Shown here one piece after another: positions 54,367 to 63,361 of a stretch of 64,000 bases of DNA (the first letter of the stretch is position 1; each line of letters starts with the position of its first letter). The notes under the pieces were generated by a model, which saw nothing but the letters and a program-made list of their open reading frames with translations, did not search any database and had not been told where the DNA came from. The stretch comes from Paenibacillus sp. FSL R5-0490 (GTDB lineage Bacteria > Bacillota > Bacilli > Bacillales > Cytobacillaceae): positions 154,267 through 218,266 of the forward strand of contig NZ_MRTQ01000002.1 of NCBI RefSeq assembly GCF_001956215.1, in the 5' to 3' direction. The translations under genes and the position numbers were made by a program.

Positions 54367-54388
54367 CTTGTATTTGTTATGGGTGTTG

Positions 54389-54642
54389 GGTTCGGACTCA
54401 AAACGGCGAACTGGGTGCTCGCTGAGTCAGAAGATGGCTGGGGTTCTGACACAAAAGTGATAACTGGTGCTCGCTGAGTCAGAAGATGGCCTGGGTTCAG
54501 ACACAAACCCGCGAACTGGTGCTCGCTGAGTCAGAAGATAGCTAGGGTTCTGACACAAACTCGCAAACTGGTGCTCGCTGAGTCAGAAGATGGCTAAGGT
54601 TCGGACACAAACCCGCAAACCGGTGCTCGCTGAGTTTGAATT
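54389..54642. repeat. 52-bp tandem repeat array
   Basis: Five units begin at 54389, 54442, 54494, 54546 and 54598 (spacing 53, 52, 52, 52). Each begins GGTTC-GACACAAA, continues with a variable C-rich part, then AACTGGTGCTCGCTGAGTCA, and ends AGAAGATGGCT. TTCTGAC and GTCAGAA within a unit can pair. The last unit is partial. No coding frame runs through it. Confidence 0.9.
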
Positions 54643-54704
54643 CACCAAAATTCCAATATGATTTCCCCCTCAAATAAGCTATAATTAAACCGAGGTGGAT
54701 AATT

Positions 54705-55766
54705 ATGACAATTTCATTGAAAAGGCCTAAGTGGCTGGTGTTTGGTGTACTTTTATCTATGATTCTGTTTTCCAACTACATCCTATACAGAACCCCATTC
54801 TTTGGTCCGGTTCCGGACGGTGCGGCGGTTGGCTCCCTGTTTGATTTGCTGGTTGTTGTACCGCTGTTGGCGTATTTCCTTATCCTGCGCAAAAGGTATT
54901 CGCTGAAGTATTTAGGGGCAGTTATTTTAGCAGGGTACGCAGCTGCTTATTTTATTATCCCTGCCAGCCAATTTTCGCAGTTTGCCTTTTTGCCGTATGT
55001 AATTGTTTTTTCCGAAGCGCTGTTTATTGGGCTGGAGCTGTTTATTGCCTATAAGATTCTTACTAAACTGCCTGTACTTTTAAAAGAATACCGCAGGCTG
55101 GACGGTGTTAATTCGCTTTTTCTTTTTAATGTAAAGAGTGCGGCTGAAACCCATTTACCGAATAATAGATTGGGTACTATATTCGCGACTGAATTCGCTA
55201 TGTTTAATTACGCCCTGTTCTCATGGAAAAAGAAGCTTTCCATAAAGCATGGAGATTCATTCACCTACCATCAAAAAACAAGTGTAAATGCTGTTTATAT
55301 TATGCTGATCCATGCGATAGCCATTGAATCGATCGGACTTCATTATTGGCTTCATTCATGGAATGCAATTGTGGCCTATATCATCTTAATAGCAAATATA
55401 TATGGCATTTTATACTTTCTGGCAGAAATTAACGCCACCCGCTTAACCCCTTTCGTGCTTACTGATACTCATTTGCTGCTGCAGTCAGGATTCTCAAAAA
55501 GCATGTACCTTCCATTGGAAAATGTTAAAGAAGTCAACTATTATGATGGTCCTGAAAAGTTCAGCAGACAAGAAATGAATGATGTATTTGATGCCAGAGT
55601 GTCTGATCTTATCCAGGAAAAGCCGATGTTCGAAATTATACTGAAGGAGCCGGCAGTTTATGAGCTGATGTACGGCATAAAAAGAAAAGCAAGCCGCATC
55701 GTTCTGAATGTGGATGAACCGGAGAGATTTTACCATGATGTTTCAAACAAATTAGCTCAAAAGTAA
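54705..55766 (+). CDS. Hypothetical membrane protein with bPH-like domain
   Basis: A 353-residue protein with about six membrane segments in residues 10-260, and a C-terminal beta-rich region (TDTHLLLQSGFSKSMYLPLENVKEV) resembling a bacterial PH domain. I do not recognise a named family. GAGGTGG precedes the ATG. The 52-bp array lies upstream. Monocistronic. Confidence 0.78.
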   Translation: MTISLKRPKWLVFGVLLSMILFSNYILYRTPFFGPVPDGAAVGSLFDLLVVVPLLAYFLILRKRYSLKYLGAVILAGYAAAYFIIPASQFSQFAFLPYVIVFSEALFIGLELFIAYKILTKLPVLLKEYRRLDGVNSLFLFNVKSAAETHLPNNRLGTIFATEFAMFNYALFSWKKKLSIKHGDSFTYHQKTSVNAVYIMLIHAIAIESIGLHYWLHSWNAIVAYIILIANIYGILYFLAEINATRLTPFVLTDTHLLLQSGFSKSMYLPLENVKEVNYYDGPEKFSRQEMNDVFDARVSDLIQEKPMFEIILKEPAVYELMYGIKRKASRIVLNVDEPERFYHDVSNKLAQK

Positions 55767-55797
55767 AAGGAAAATCCACAGGGATTTTCCTTTTTGA
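55767..55797. terminator. Bidirectional terminator, membrane protein gene / nadE
   Basis: AAGGAAAATCC pairs with GGATTTTCCTT around ACAG. Confidence 0.85.
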
Positions 55798-55803
55798 GTG
55801 GCT

Positions 55804-56625
55804 TTATTTCCACCAGTTATCGTGCATGGATGCCGGCATCTGGCGCTTATGTTCGGTAACGAAGTAACGTTTTTCAATCTTTTCTGCCGCTTCCGGACTT
55901 ACTGATTTTCCTTCGAGGTAATCATCCAATTCATCATATGAAATACCTAATTCGGTTTCATCAGCCTGTCCGGGCTTCTGGTCCAGAAGATCCGCAGTCG
56001 GCACTTTTAAGTAAAGTCTTTCTTCTGCCCCAAGCTCTTTAAGAAGTGCCTTTCCCTGTCTTTTAGTCAGTCCGGATAGTGGCAGGACGTCTGCTCCGCC
56101 ATCGCCATATTTTGTATAGAATCCTGTGACTGCTTCTGCTGCATGATCTGTTCCAATAACCAGCAGGCCGTATTGGCCGCCAATTGCATATTGGGCGATC
56201 ATTCTCATGCGTGCTTTCACATTGCCTTTATGATAATCCTTTAACGGTTCCTCAGGCAATATGCGATCATATTCGGTTTTTACTTCATCAACTGCATTTT
56301 TAATATTAAATACAACTTCACGGTCAGCCTGGATGAAAGAAAGCGCAAGCTGTGCATCCTCTTCATCCTGCTGTACACCATATGGCAGACGGACTGCCAT
56401 GAATGTTGCCTCCTTGCCTTCTTTTCGCAATTCTTCAACGGCGAGCTGTGCAAGTCTTCCGGCGAGAGTGGAATCCTGGCCGCCGCTTATGCCAAGTACA
56501 TACCCTTTGGCATTCGTTTTAACAAGGTAATCCTTTAAAAACTGGATTCTGTTTTTTAACTCTTCTTTTGGATCCATTGCTGGATTCACGTTTAAATTTT
56601 CCATAATTTCTTTTTGCTTATTCAT
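55804..56625 (-). CDS. nadE: NH3-dependent NAD+ synthetase
   Basis: A 273-residue enzyme with the PP-loop [22 protein letters not shown] and the conserved C-terminus. It adenylates and amidates deamido-NAD. ATG 56625 follows GGGAGGAACCTGCA. It starts 28 bases after pncB stops, forming the NAD salvage operon pncB-nadE. Confidence 0.95.
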   Translation of the reverse strand: MNKQKEIMENLNVNPAMDPKEELKNRIQFLKDYLVKTNAKGYVLGISGGQDSTLAGRLAQLAVEELRKEGKEATFMAVRLPYGVQQDEEDAQLALSFIQADREVVFNIKNAVDEVKTEYDRILPEEPLKDYHKGNVKARMRMIAQYAIGGQYGLLVIGTDHAAEAVTGFYTKYGDGGADVLPLSGLTKRQGKALLKELGAEERLYLKVPTADLLDQKPGQADETELGISYDELDDYLEGKSVSPEAAEKIEKRYFVTEHKRQMPASMHDNWWK

Positions 56626-56652
56626 TGCAGGTTCCTCCCTCTTCATAAAGCT

Positions 56653-58110
56653 TCAGCTCTTTATATTTTGTTTTACCTGGCTGATCATGTTCATTTTATT
56701 ATCCCAGCACTCCTGGCTTAGGTCGACCGGGTATTCCTCCGGATTTAGAGAACGGCGGTATTCATCCCATAATACGTTGAGATTTTCCTTTGCAAAGCTC
56801 TGCATCTCTTTTAAGGATGGAACTTTATAGGTGAGCTTCCCTTCCTGAAAAATCACTTTATGCAATTCTCTCGCTTCAAAATTGGTAACGAATTTGCTTA
56901 CGAACGTGTGAACTGGATGGAACATCTTAAGCTTGGATTCTGCTTGAGGATTCTCATGATCCAGTGCAATATAGTCTCCCTCTGATTTATGGTTGTCTTT
57001 GTTAATAATCCGATATACTCTCTTTAGACCGGGAGTGGTCACTTTTTCAGGATTGCCGCTGATTTTTATTGTGTCAGTCATCTTACCATCTTCATTCTCT
57101 ATTGAAACGAGTTTATAAACAGCTCCTAATGCCGGCTGCTCATAAGCCGTAATCAATTTTGTGCCTATGCCCCAAATATCGATTTTCGCTCCTTGAGCTT
57201 TGAGGTTAATGATGGTGTATTCATCCAGATCATTTGATGCAATAATCTTAGTATCATGAAAACCGGCATCATCCAGCATTTTTCTCGCTTCTTTGGACAG
57301 ATACGCCAAGTCCCCGCTATCCAGTCTAATTCCTTTAAAGTTGATTTGACCTTCCATTTCCCTGGCTACTTTAATGGCGTTCGGGACTCCGGATTTAAGC
57401 GTGTCATACGTATCTACGAGAAAAACACAGTCCTTATGGGTCTGGGCATATTTCTTAAAAGCGGTATACTCATCCTGATATGCCTGTACAAAAGAATGGG
57501 CATGGGTTCCTGCAGCTGGAATGCCAAATTTTTTGCCGGCTCTTACGTTTGAAGTGGCATCAAACCCTCCTATATATGCTGCTCTCGTTCCCCAGATGGC
57601 AGCGTCCATTTCCTGTGCCCTTCTGGAACCAAATTCCATAGCTGTCCCATCGCCAATGACTTCTTTGATTCGTGTAGCTTTTGTCGCAATCAAAGTTTGG
57701 TAATTTATAATATTTAATAGTGCTGTTTCCACGATCTGGGCTTCTGCCAGTGGAGCTTCTACACGCATAATCGGCTCATTGCCAAACACAAGCTCTCCTT
57801 CTTCCATTGATTTAATGGTTCCTGAAAAAGTCATGTTTTTCAGATAATCGAGGAAATCGTCAGCATAATTCAATTCGTTTTTTAAGTACTGCAGGTCGCT
57901 TTCGGTGAATCTGAAATTCTCAATATACTCGATAACCCTTTCGAGCCCGGCAAAAACACCATATCCATTCCCAAAAGGGAGTTTCCTAAAATATACTTCA
58001 AAGACCGCTTTTCGATTATGTATTTTGTCTTCCCAATAAGTCTGCGCCATATTGATCTGATACAAATCAGTATGCAAAGCTATACTGTCATCCGCAAATT
58101 CCCTGTGCAT
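56653..58110 (-). CDS. pncB: Nicotinate phosphoribosyltransferase
   Basis: A 485-residue type II PRTase: ALHTDLYQINMAQTYW start, FGSRRAQEMDAA (phosphoribosyl site), GTHAHSFVQAY and IRLDSGDL. It makes nicotinate mononucleotide. AGGAGGTTTGAGATT precedes the ATG. First gene of pncB-nadE. The 58111-58498 gap upstream is AT-rich with no recognisable element. Confidence 0.95.
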   Translation of the reverse strand: MHREFADDSIALHTDLYQINMAQTYWEDKIHNRKAVFEVYFRKLPFGNGYGVFAGLERVIEYIENFRFTESDLQYLKNELNYADDFLDYLKNMTFSGTIKSMEEGELVFGNEPIMRVEAPLAEAQIVETALLNIINYQTLIATKATRIKEVIGDGTAMEFGSRRAQEMDAAIWGTRAAYIGGFDATSNVRAGKKFGIPAAGTHAHSFVQAYQDEYTAFKKYAQTHKDCVFLVDTYDTLKSGVPNAIKVAREMEGQINFKGIRLDSGDLAYLSKEARKMLDDAGFHDTKIIASNDLDEYTIINLKAQGAKIDIWGIGTKLITAYEQPALGAVYKLVSIENEDGKMTDTIKISGNPEKVTTPGLKRVYRIINKDNHKSEGDYIALDHENPQAESKLKMFHPVHTFVSKFVTNFEARELHKVIFQEGKLTYKVPSLKEMQSFAKENLNVLWDEYRRSLNPEEYPVDLSQECWDNKMNMISQVKQNIKS

Positions 58111-58498
58111 AATCTCAAACCTCCTGTGACAAATCTTACTTATGTATTTCTTTTATTGGCTAGTATCCCCCATTCACATCTTTCTCAACTTAAATGGATG
58201 AAAAATTTGCCTATTAATTTAATAGTAGTGAAGTTCAAAGCCTTAAGCAAATTTTTCAGCCTGAATATATACGGATATTTACCCATTTAAGACTTTTTTA
58301 CACATTCTCAAGCATGTGTTCATTATTAAGAACAAATGATATTATCCCGTTATAACACTTCGAAAATATTTCCCGAGCGTCGGCTACTGTAATATTATTT
58401 TAAGATAAGAAACTATTCTTCACTCCCCTTTTGATGCAATCACCAACCTTCCGCCCTCCGCATAAGATGTCATGAACTGACAAGGAGGGCTGTGAGAT

Positions 58499-59557
58499 AT
58501 GGATAGACGAGGCCTTTTGCCTTTCGTTGTGACCGCATTTTTTGCCGTAATGATTTCGCTCTTTACTTTTTCGCTTATGGATACAAAGGATGCCGAGCCG
58601 CCAAAAACAGTGACCGTTCCAGATGGCCAAAGCAAGAGCCATGATAGTGATATCTCAAATGAGGTAAAAAATAATATCAAAGGCAATAAAGCCAATGTGA
58701 ATAACTCAATCGACAACGATTTAAATAATAGTGAAGACAGCCAAATCGATAATAATGTTACGAACGATGTAGAAGTAAATGTGGATGTAAATGTAACAAA
58801 TACGATAAAAAATAAGGCTGATAAAAATCAGGACTCCGGTCAAAAAGATAATGAAAACAGCAGCGGCAATAAGGGTAAGGAAAATGACCAGGACGGCCAG
58901 TCTGGGGATGATGAAGTCGTTTGGGGTGTAGACTCGGCAAGTCTCACTACAAGCGACTTGCTTTCTTGTGTTCGTGAAAACTTTGGATCTCCTAAAGTAT
59001 GGGGACGGTATTTAGGTGAAAAAGAAGGTGTATCAGCAGGCATTACACCCGAAGAGGCTCAACTGCTGCAAGGCAATGATATTAAATTACTCGTGATATG
59101 GAATCGATTTAATGATGCAACAGGCCTTGAAAATGGACAGAGTGAAGCAAGAGCAGCTGTTCAATTGGCAAAAGAGCTGGGAATACCCGAGGGTGTCGCG
59201 GTTTTTGCGGATATCGAGCCTAGTTATCCTGTCGACTCTTCTTTTATAGAAGGCTGGTATCAGGCCATGTCTGAATCACCTTATGAATCTGGCATTTATG
59301 GAATTTTTGATGAGGATAAGGCCCTGAGGAAAGCTTTTGAACAGGCTGCAGCCGAAAACTCTCCCCTTCTTGAAAACACGTTTATATGGACTGCCGCGCC
59401 GAATATAGGGATCACTGCCAAGAAACAGGCACCTGAATATAAACCTGAAGCTCCGGAAAACTCACTGATTGCGGGCTGGCAGTATGGAATTGATGCTGAG
59501 GCATGCAATATTGATACAAACTTATTTAACAAAGACATTTTGGATGTTCTTTGGTGA
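58499..59557 (+). CDS. DUF1906-like glycoside-hydrolase-fold protein
   Basis: A 352-residue protein: N-terminal membrane anchor (about 8-26), a low-complexity Asn/Asp/Lys linker (about 35-140; VNVDVNVTN), and a C-terminal TIM-barrel domain (VVWGVDSASL to IDTNLFNKD) of the Rv2525c/DUF1906 type, with Asp and Glu in VAVFADIEPSYP. Probably acts outside the cell on wall polymers. AGGAGGGCTGTGAGAT precedes the ATG. Monocistronic. Confidence 0.78.
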   Translation: MDRRGLLPFVVTAFFAVMISLFTFSLMDTKDAEPPKTVTVPDGQSKSHDSDISNEVKNNIKGNKANVNNSIDNDLNNSEDSQIDNNVTNDVEVNVDVNVTNTIKNKADKNQDSGQKDNENSSGNKGKENDQDGQSGDDEVVWGVDSASLTTSDLLSCVRENFGSPKVWGRYLGEKEGVSAGITPEEAQLLQGNDIKLLVIWNRFNDATGLENGQSEARAAVQLAKELGIPEGVAVFADIEPSYPVDSSFIEGWYQAMSESPYESGIYGIFDEDKALRKAFEQAAAENSPLLENTFIWTAAPNIGITAKKQAPEYKPEAPENSLIAGWQYGIDAEACNIDTNLFNKDILDVLW

Positions 59558-59611
59558 ATAAAAATATAGAATTGTATTGGCGAGGTTTACTTTTAATATA
59601 TTATTTACAGA

Positions 59612-59750
59612 GTTGATTGGAGCGGAAGGTGCGAGATCCTCAAAAATGCATTCGCATTTTCTTCGTGCGGTGTTTACTCAAGGAAGCATATTCAAAGTCC
59701 TGCCCCGCTGTTCGCTGAGCAGCCTGGAGCGGAATTCAACGGACAACATT
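59612..59750. repeat. Degenerate Bacillaceae interspersed repeat (GGAGCGGAA type)
   Basis: The segment starts GTTGATTGGAGCGGAAGG and ends CTGGAGCGGAATTCAACGG. The ends match, from memory, a roughly 130-150-bp element common between genes in Bacillaceae; the interior here is altered and has an AAAATGC/GCATTTT hairpin. No ORF. Confidence 0.6.
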
Positions 59751-59787
59751 GTTGGCTAAAACAACATTTTATACGAAAAGAGCCAAA

Positions 59788-59814
59788 AATAAAGAGCCCC
59801 TAAAAGCTCTTTTA
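59788..59814 (-). terminator. Terminator of the flippase-fold gene
   Basis: AAAGAGC pairs with GCTCTTT; TATTTTTGG follows on the minus strand. Confidence 0.6.
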
Positions 59815-60747
59815 CATTTTAAAGCTGTTTTTTGGCAATCCGTTATTCCAAAACTGATTCATGATAAACGGAGTGCCGATAAACACAGGAACAATATAAT
59901 AGCTGAGACGGTAGAACATGAGAATCAATAGCCCCAGTTCTGATGGGACTCCCTGTGATTCCAGTCCAATTAAAAATACAAAGTCAAAGGATCCTATTCC
60001 GCCTGGTATCATACTCGCAATACCGGCACAAGCAGAGATAATGACAATCGGAAACAAAACAAAAAATGGAATCGAAACTTCCAGTGCCCTGGCAATTCCC
60101 CAGATACATATGATAATAAACAGCCACTCCAGTAATGAAACCGTCAGCAGTTCCCCTGCAAACCCCTTCTTGATGTGCTTTGTATTCCAAAATGACGACT
60201 TAAAAAAGTAAACGCCCAGCAGCAGCGGTGTGTAGGCAGCGACAGCCCAGACTGCGAGCTTTATAAGCTTTACATCATCATACAAATGTAAATCGGTAAA
60301 TAGGACAACCCATGATAATATAGACAAGCCTGTAAGGTAAAAAAGTGACAGCTTAGCAATTATTTTGATATACGGTGTACTGCCAGTCAGGTAATCTTTA
60401 TAAAAATAGGACCTGAGTGTAGCTCCTGCCACACCTCCCAGTCCGATAAAGTTAGAGAAAGCGTTAGCAGATAAAGAATAAAATAAAAGCTTTTTTTTAG
60501 GAACCCTAATTCTGAAAAGCCTTTGCAAAATTTCATCATAAAAGTACATTGGAAAAAGGGCAGCCAGTCCCAATAAAAGGATAAAAAATATTCGGCGGAC
60601 GGTTAGCCGGTCAACATAAAGCTCAAGGAGAGCCCAATTAAAATCAGTGAATATCCCTTTTGCTTCAAGCATGACAAACAGCAAAATGAATAAGGGTACA
60701 AGGAGTTTGGCAAGCGTGATAATTGTTTTTTGTTTGAACAAGGACAA
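59812..60747 (-). CDS. UPF0104/MprF-like flippase-fold membrane protein
   Basis: A 311-residue protein with about eight membrane segments, of the lysylphosphatidylglycerol synthase transmembrane family: NFIGLGGVAGATLRSYF and SMIPGGIGSFDF are typical. There is no aminoacyl-transferase domain. The start is TTG 60747 or TTG 60741, after GGTGGGG. Function probably lipid translocation. Divergent from mifM. Confidence 0.82.
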   Translation of the reverse strand: MSLFKQKTIITLAKLLVPLFILLFVMLEAKGIFTDFNWALLELYVDRLTVRRIFFILLLGLAALFPMYFYDEILQRLFRIRVPKKKLLFYSLSANAFSNFIGLGGVAGATLRSYFYKDYLTGSTPYIKIIAKLSLFYLTGLSILSWVVLFTDLHLYDDVKLIKLAVWAVAAYTPLLLGVYFFKSSFWNTKHIKKGFAGELLTVSLLEWLFIIICIWGIARALEVSIPFFVLFPIVIISACAGIASMIPGGIGSFDFVFLIGLESQGVPSELGLLILMFYRLSYYIVPVFIGTPFIMNQFWNNGLPKNSFKM

Positions 60748-60910
60748 AATACCCCACCATTCATTTAGAGAACTAGAGATAATTTAATCTCCCTGATAGA
60801 GTGTATCATACAAAAGCTTAATATATATATACTTTTTCCTATTATATTCCTATTTAGTGACAATAGAATGGACAAGAAATAAGTTTTTGCAAATGGTTCA
60901 ATATCTGCAA

Positions 60911-60939
60911 TTGTTATCAATACTGCATTCAATTATACT
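60911..60939 (+). promoter_or_regulatory. Promoter of mifM-yidC2
   Basis: TTGTTA (60911-60916) and TATACT (60934-60939) lie exactly 17 bases apart, giving a start near 60946. Confidence 0.7.
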
Positions 60940-60966
60940 TAAATATGTGAATAGAGGTGAACTGAC

Positions 60967-61251
60967 ATCTTTGAACTAATAATTGAATCGTCTTTTATTT
61001 CATCAGAATATACTCTTTATTTAACATATATCATTGGTTTAGCTGCTAAGCTGTTAATCATTTGGAAATTCAAGCCTGCTTTTTATAGTCCCGGAAATCT
61101 CGGGAATGAACAAAAGGAATATGAAAACCTTCCAGAATTTTGCATGGATCGGACCTTTATTTGCGATTTGATTCAGTCGTGGATGGCAAAACTGATCCTG
61201 AAAAAAGGCGACCAAAGCGATGAGCCGGAAGGCCTCTCCCCTATTTTATAA
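60967..61251 (+). CDS. mifM: MifM-like ribosome-arrest sensor of membrane insertion, apparent ATC start
   Basis: A 94-codon frame 27 bases upstream of yidC2. Its only plausible start is ATC 60967, 7 bases after AGAGGTG; TGA lies two codons before it and the next Met is codon 60. One membrane segment (about 15-33, YTLYLTYIIGLAAKLLIIW) is followed by a polar stretch and arrest-like FICDLIQSWMAKL (64-76), then acidic D82, D85, E86 and E88. Size, single membrane span, position and tail match B. subtilis MifM (95 residues), which stalls ribosomes when insertion is poor and so opens the yidC2 ribosome binding site. Confidence 0.8.
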   Translation: MFELIIESSFISSEYTLYLTYIIGLAAKLLIIWKFKPAFYSPGNLGNEQKEYENLPEFCMDRTFICDLIQSWMAKLILKKGDQSDEPEGLSPIL

Positions 61252-61268
61252 AAAAATATAGCGGGAGG
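61235..61268 (+). promoter_or_regulatory. Hairpin hiding the yidC2 ribosome binding site
   Basis: CTCCC (61236-61240) and CTAT (61241-61244) pair with GGGAG (61263-61267) and ATAG (61258-61261), with a bulged C and one extra T-G pair. The right arm is the yidC2 site GGGAGG; the left arm is the last mifM codons. A ribosome stalled on the mifM tail would open it. Confidence 0.65.
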
Positions 61269-61278
61269 TTTGACCTGA

Positions 61279-62067
61279 ATGAGAAAAATAAAACGGTTGC
61301 TGGCCATTACAATGATCATCATATTGCCAATATTCTTATCTGCCTGTCAGGCACAAGGAGGACAAGAAACAAGCTTTTTCCATCATTATTTTGTCAATCC
61401 GTTTGCATTGGCCATACATGGAACGGCTGTTTTCTTTCATGGGAATTTCGGACTGGCCATAATCTTCATTACGATCGTGATTAGACTGATATTAATGCCT
61501 TTAATGCTTAAACAATATAAAAATCAAAGCTTAATGAAAGAAAAAATGGATAAGTTAAAACCTGAACTTGATAAAATCCAGCAAAAGCTGAAAACAGCGA
61601 AAAAACCGGAGGAGCAGCAAAAGCTGCAGCAGGAAATGTTCGGTTTGTATCAATCACATGGAGTGAATCCTTTGAATGCGGCGGGATGCCTTCCAATCTT
61701 AATTCAAATGCCCATTTTAATGGGGTTCTATTATGCCATTAGAGGAAATCAGGAAATTGCGGCACATTCATTTCTCTGGTTTAATCTGGGTCATTCTGAC
61801 ATTTGGATCACGATCATTGCAGGAATAGTGTACTATCTTCAGTACCGGTTCACACTTAGCAATATGACTGCGCAAACGCCAAAGCAAATGAAATTCATGG
61901 GTTTAATGTCTCCTGTAATGATTATGCTGGTTTCTTTAAATGCTCCTGCAGCTTTGCCGCTATACTGGACTGCGGGCGGATTGTTTTTAGTTTTTCAATC
62001 ATGGCTTGGAAGAAGATTATATACAAAAGATAAAACTGATCATGTGCAGTTTATGTCAGAATCGTAA
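61279..62067 (+). CDS. yidC2: Membrane protein insertase, YidC2 (YqjG) type
   Basis: A 262-residue Oxa1/YidC protein with a lipoprotein signal (FLSAC, Cys23) and five membrane segments; conserved Arg lies in ITIVIRLILMPL, followed by the helical coiled-coil cytoplasmic loop (EEQQKLQQEM). It inserts proteins into the membrane with or without Sec. GCGGGAGG lies 10 bases before the ATG and inside the hairpin. Operon mifM-yidC2, as in B. subtilis. Confidence 0.93.
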   Translation: MRKIKRLLAITMIIILPIFLSACQAQGGQETSFFHHYFVNPFALAIHGTAVFFHGNFGLAIIFITIVIRLILMPLMLKQYKNQSLMKEKMDKLKPELDKIQQKLKTAKKPEEQQKLQQEMFGLYQSHGVNPLNAAGCLPILIQMPILMGFYYAIRGNQEIAAHSFLWFNLGHSDIWITIIAGIVYYLQYRFTLSNMTAQTPKQMKFMGLMSPVMIMLVSLNAPAALPLYWTAGGLFLVFQSWLGRRLYTKDKTDHVQFMSES

Positions 62068-62071
62068 TGTA

Positions 62072-62107
62072 ACAGGGAGCAGGCTTAATGCCATGCTCCT
62101 TTTTTGT
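62072..62107 (+). terminator. Terminator of mifM-yidC2
   Basis: GGAGCA pairs with TGCTCC across a loop, then TTTTTTG. Confidence 0.8.
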
Positions 62108-62176
62108 TTAAAGAAATTTGAATAACAGTGTCTATTCTTGGAAAGATAAGGGGGAAATTCAAAAGGAGGAAAGTGT

Positions 62177-62731
62177 ATGATGAAGCGTAAATTAATGATG
62201 ACAGGAGCACTGTCAGCTGCATTGCTTGCAGGCTGTGCCATGAATGATACTGATATGAATGAAACAGCTCAGAGAAACAGAGACCTGACAGAGCCGACTA
62301 AAGTGAACGACAGCAACTATGGCGAAAATGGACGCACTACTGAGCCGGGGATTGATCTTACCCGCACGGGAACGGACAATGACAATCAAAATGATTCCCC
62401 TAGAATGAAGGTTGCTGATAAAGCTGCCGATAAAATCACCTCTATTCCAGAGGTTGAATCTGCAAATGTCATCGTAACAGACAATAATGCCTATGTGGCC
62501 GCACGCTTAAATGATGGAAATGGAGAATTGACTAAGGATGTTGAGGGGAAGATTTCAGATCAGGTGAAAGCTGTCGATCAAGACATCGATAATGTGTATG
62601 TTTCTGTTAACCCCGACTTTTATGGCCGAATGACAGGATATTCAGAGGACATTCGGGCTGGTCATCCAGTAGAAGGATTTTTTGATGAATTTACACAAAC
62701 TGTGCGCAGAATTTTCCCGACACAAAGATAA
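62177..62731 (+). CDS. YhcN/YlaJ family sporulation lipoprotein
   Basis: A 184-residue protein with lipobox LLAGC (Cys20), an Asn/Asp/Thr-rich linker, and a YhcN-like domain (ADKAADKITSIPEVESANVIVTDNNAYVA). Members are found in the spore membrane and influence germination. AAAGGAGG precedes the ATG. Monocistronic. Confidence 0.88.
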   Translation: MMKRKLMMTGALSAALLAGCAMNDTDMNETAQRNRDLTEPTKVNDSNYGENGRTTEPGIDLTRTGTDNDNQNDSPRMKVADKAADKITSIPEVESANVIVTDNNAYVAARLNDGNGELTKDVEGKISDQVKAVDQDIDNVYVSVNPDFYGRMTGYSEDIRAGHPVEGFFDEFTQTVRRIFPTQR

Positions 62732-62766
62732 AAAGAAAACGGCCCATAACAGGCCGTTTTCTTTTT
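62732..62766. terminator. Bidirectional terminator, YhcN-like / DUF6501-like
   Basis: GAAAACGGCC pairs with GGCCGTTTTC around CATAACA. Confidence 0.88.
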
Positions 62767-62771
62767 GAGGT

Positions 62772-62975
62772 TTAAGCATCCTGGAAGTAGTCTTTATAAA
62801 ATCCGCTTACTTTTCCGGAATTGTCTACAATGAAATAAAATTCTTCTGTTTCATTTTTCACATCATAGATATTCCCTGCTGTTAAAGCCCGGTCTACAAT
62901 GTATTTTGCTGCGTCTGTGTGCACACATTTTACTTTTTTCAATGTTTCGCGTTCATGCCAGTTTAAATGAATCAC
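62772..62975 (-). CDS. DUF6501-like small protein
   Basis: A 67-residue protein starting MIHLNWHERETLKKVKCVH, with YDVKNETEEFYFIVDNSGKV and FYKDYF, a pattern I associate with DUF6501. GTG 62975 is chosen, 8 bases after AAGGAG; GTG 62984 lies in the site. Soluble, function unknown. Confidence 0.65.
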   Translation of the reverse strand: MIHLNWHERETLKKVKCVHTDAAKYIVDRALTAGNIYDVKNETEEFYFIVDNSGKVSGFYKDYFQDA

Positions 62976-63030
62976 TATTGCCACTCCTTCAAAGTCTGCA
63001 TTACTTATATGTTTAGTTGTTTAGTTTATA

Positions 63031-63273
63031 TTATAATGAAAAGGAACGGTTGTCTGCAACCAGATTCTCTTTAACGGCTGGCATTAGCTTCATTATTTTT
63101 CGAAGTCGCTTGATTTTATCTGCCTCAAATGTAAAAACTTCTCCAGTTAACGAGTTTTTCATTGTTACATAGTTAATTTCACAGATCTGGTCTATTCGTA
63201 CAAATTCTAAATGATCATAATGTTCATTCTCATATTCCACTTCATAAAAGCCATTATCTGCTAAAATTTTCAT
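63031..63273 (-). CDS. Small hypothetical protein, 80 residues
   Basis: MKILADNGFYEVEYENEH begins a beta-rich protein ending KENLVADNRSFSL. ATG 63273 follows AGAGGGTCATCAAA; the longer frame to 63336 has no site. No family recognised. Confidence 0.65.
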   Translation of the reverse strand: MKILADNGFYEVEYENEHYDHLEFVRIDQICEINYVTMKNSLTGEVFTFEADKIKRLRKIMKLMPAVKENLVADNRSFSL

Positions 63274-63361
63274 TTTGATGACCCTCTTTCTAAGATGATG
63301 GCAAAGGTTATATACCACCCGCTTAGCCTGTTTCAAACCACCAAATGAAATTTTGCAGGAT

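Noticed and set aside
54389..54642. Repeat array considered as a CRISPR array
   Set aside because: The whole 52-bp unit repeats with point differences; there are no unique spacers and no cas genes nearby.
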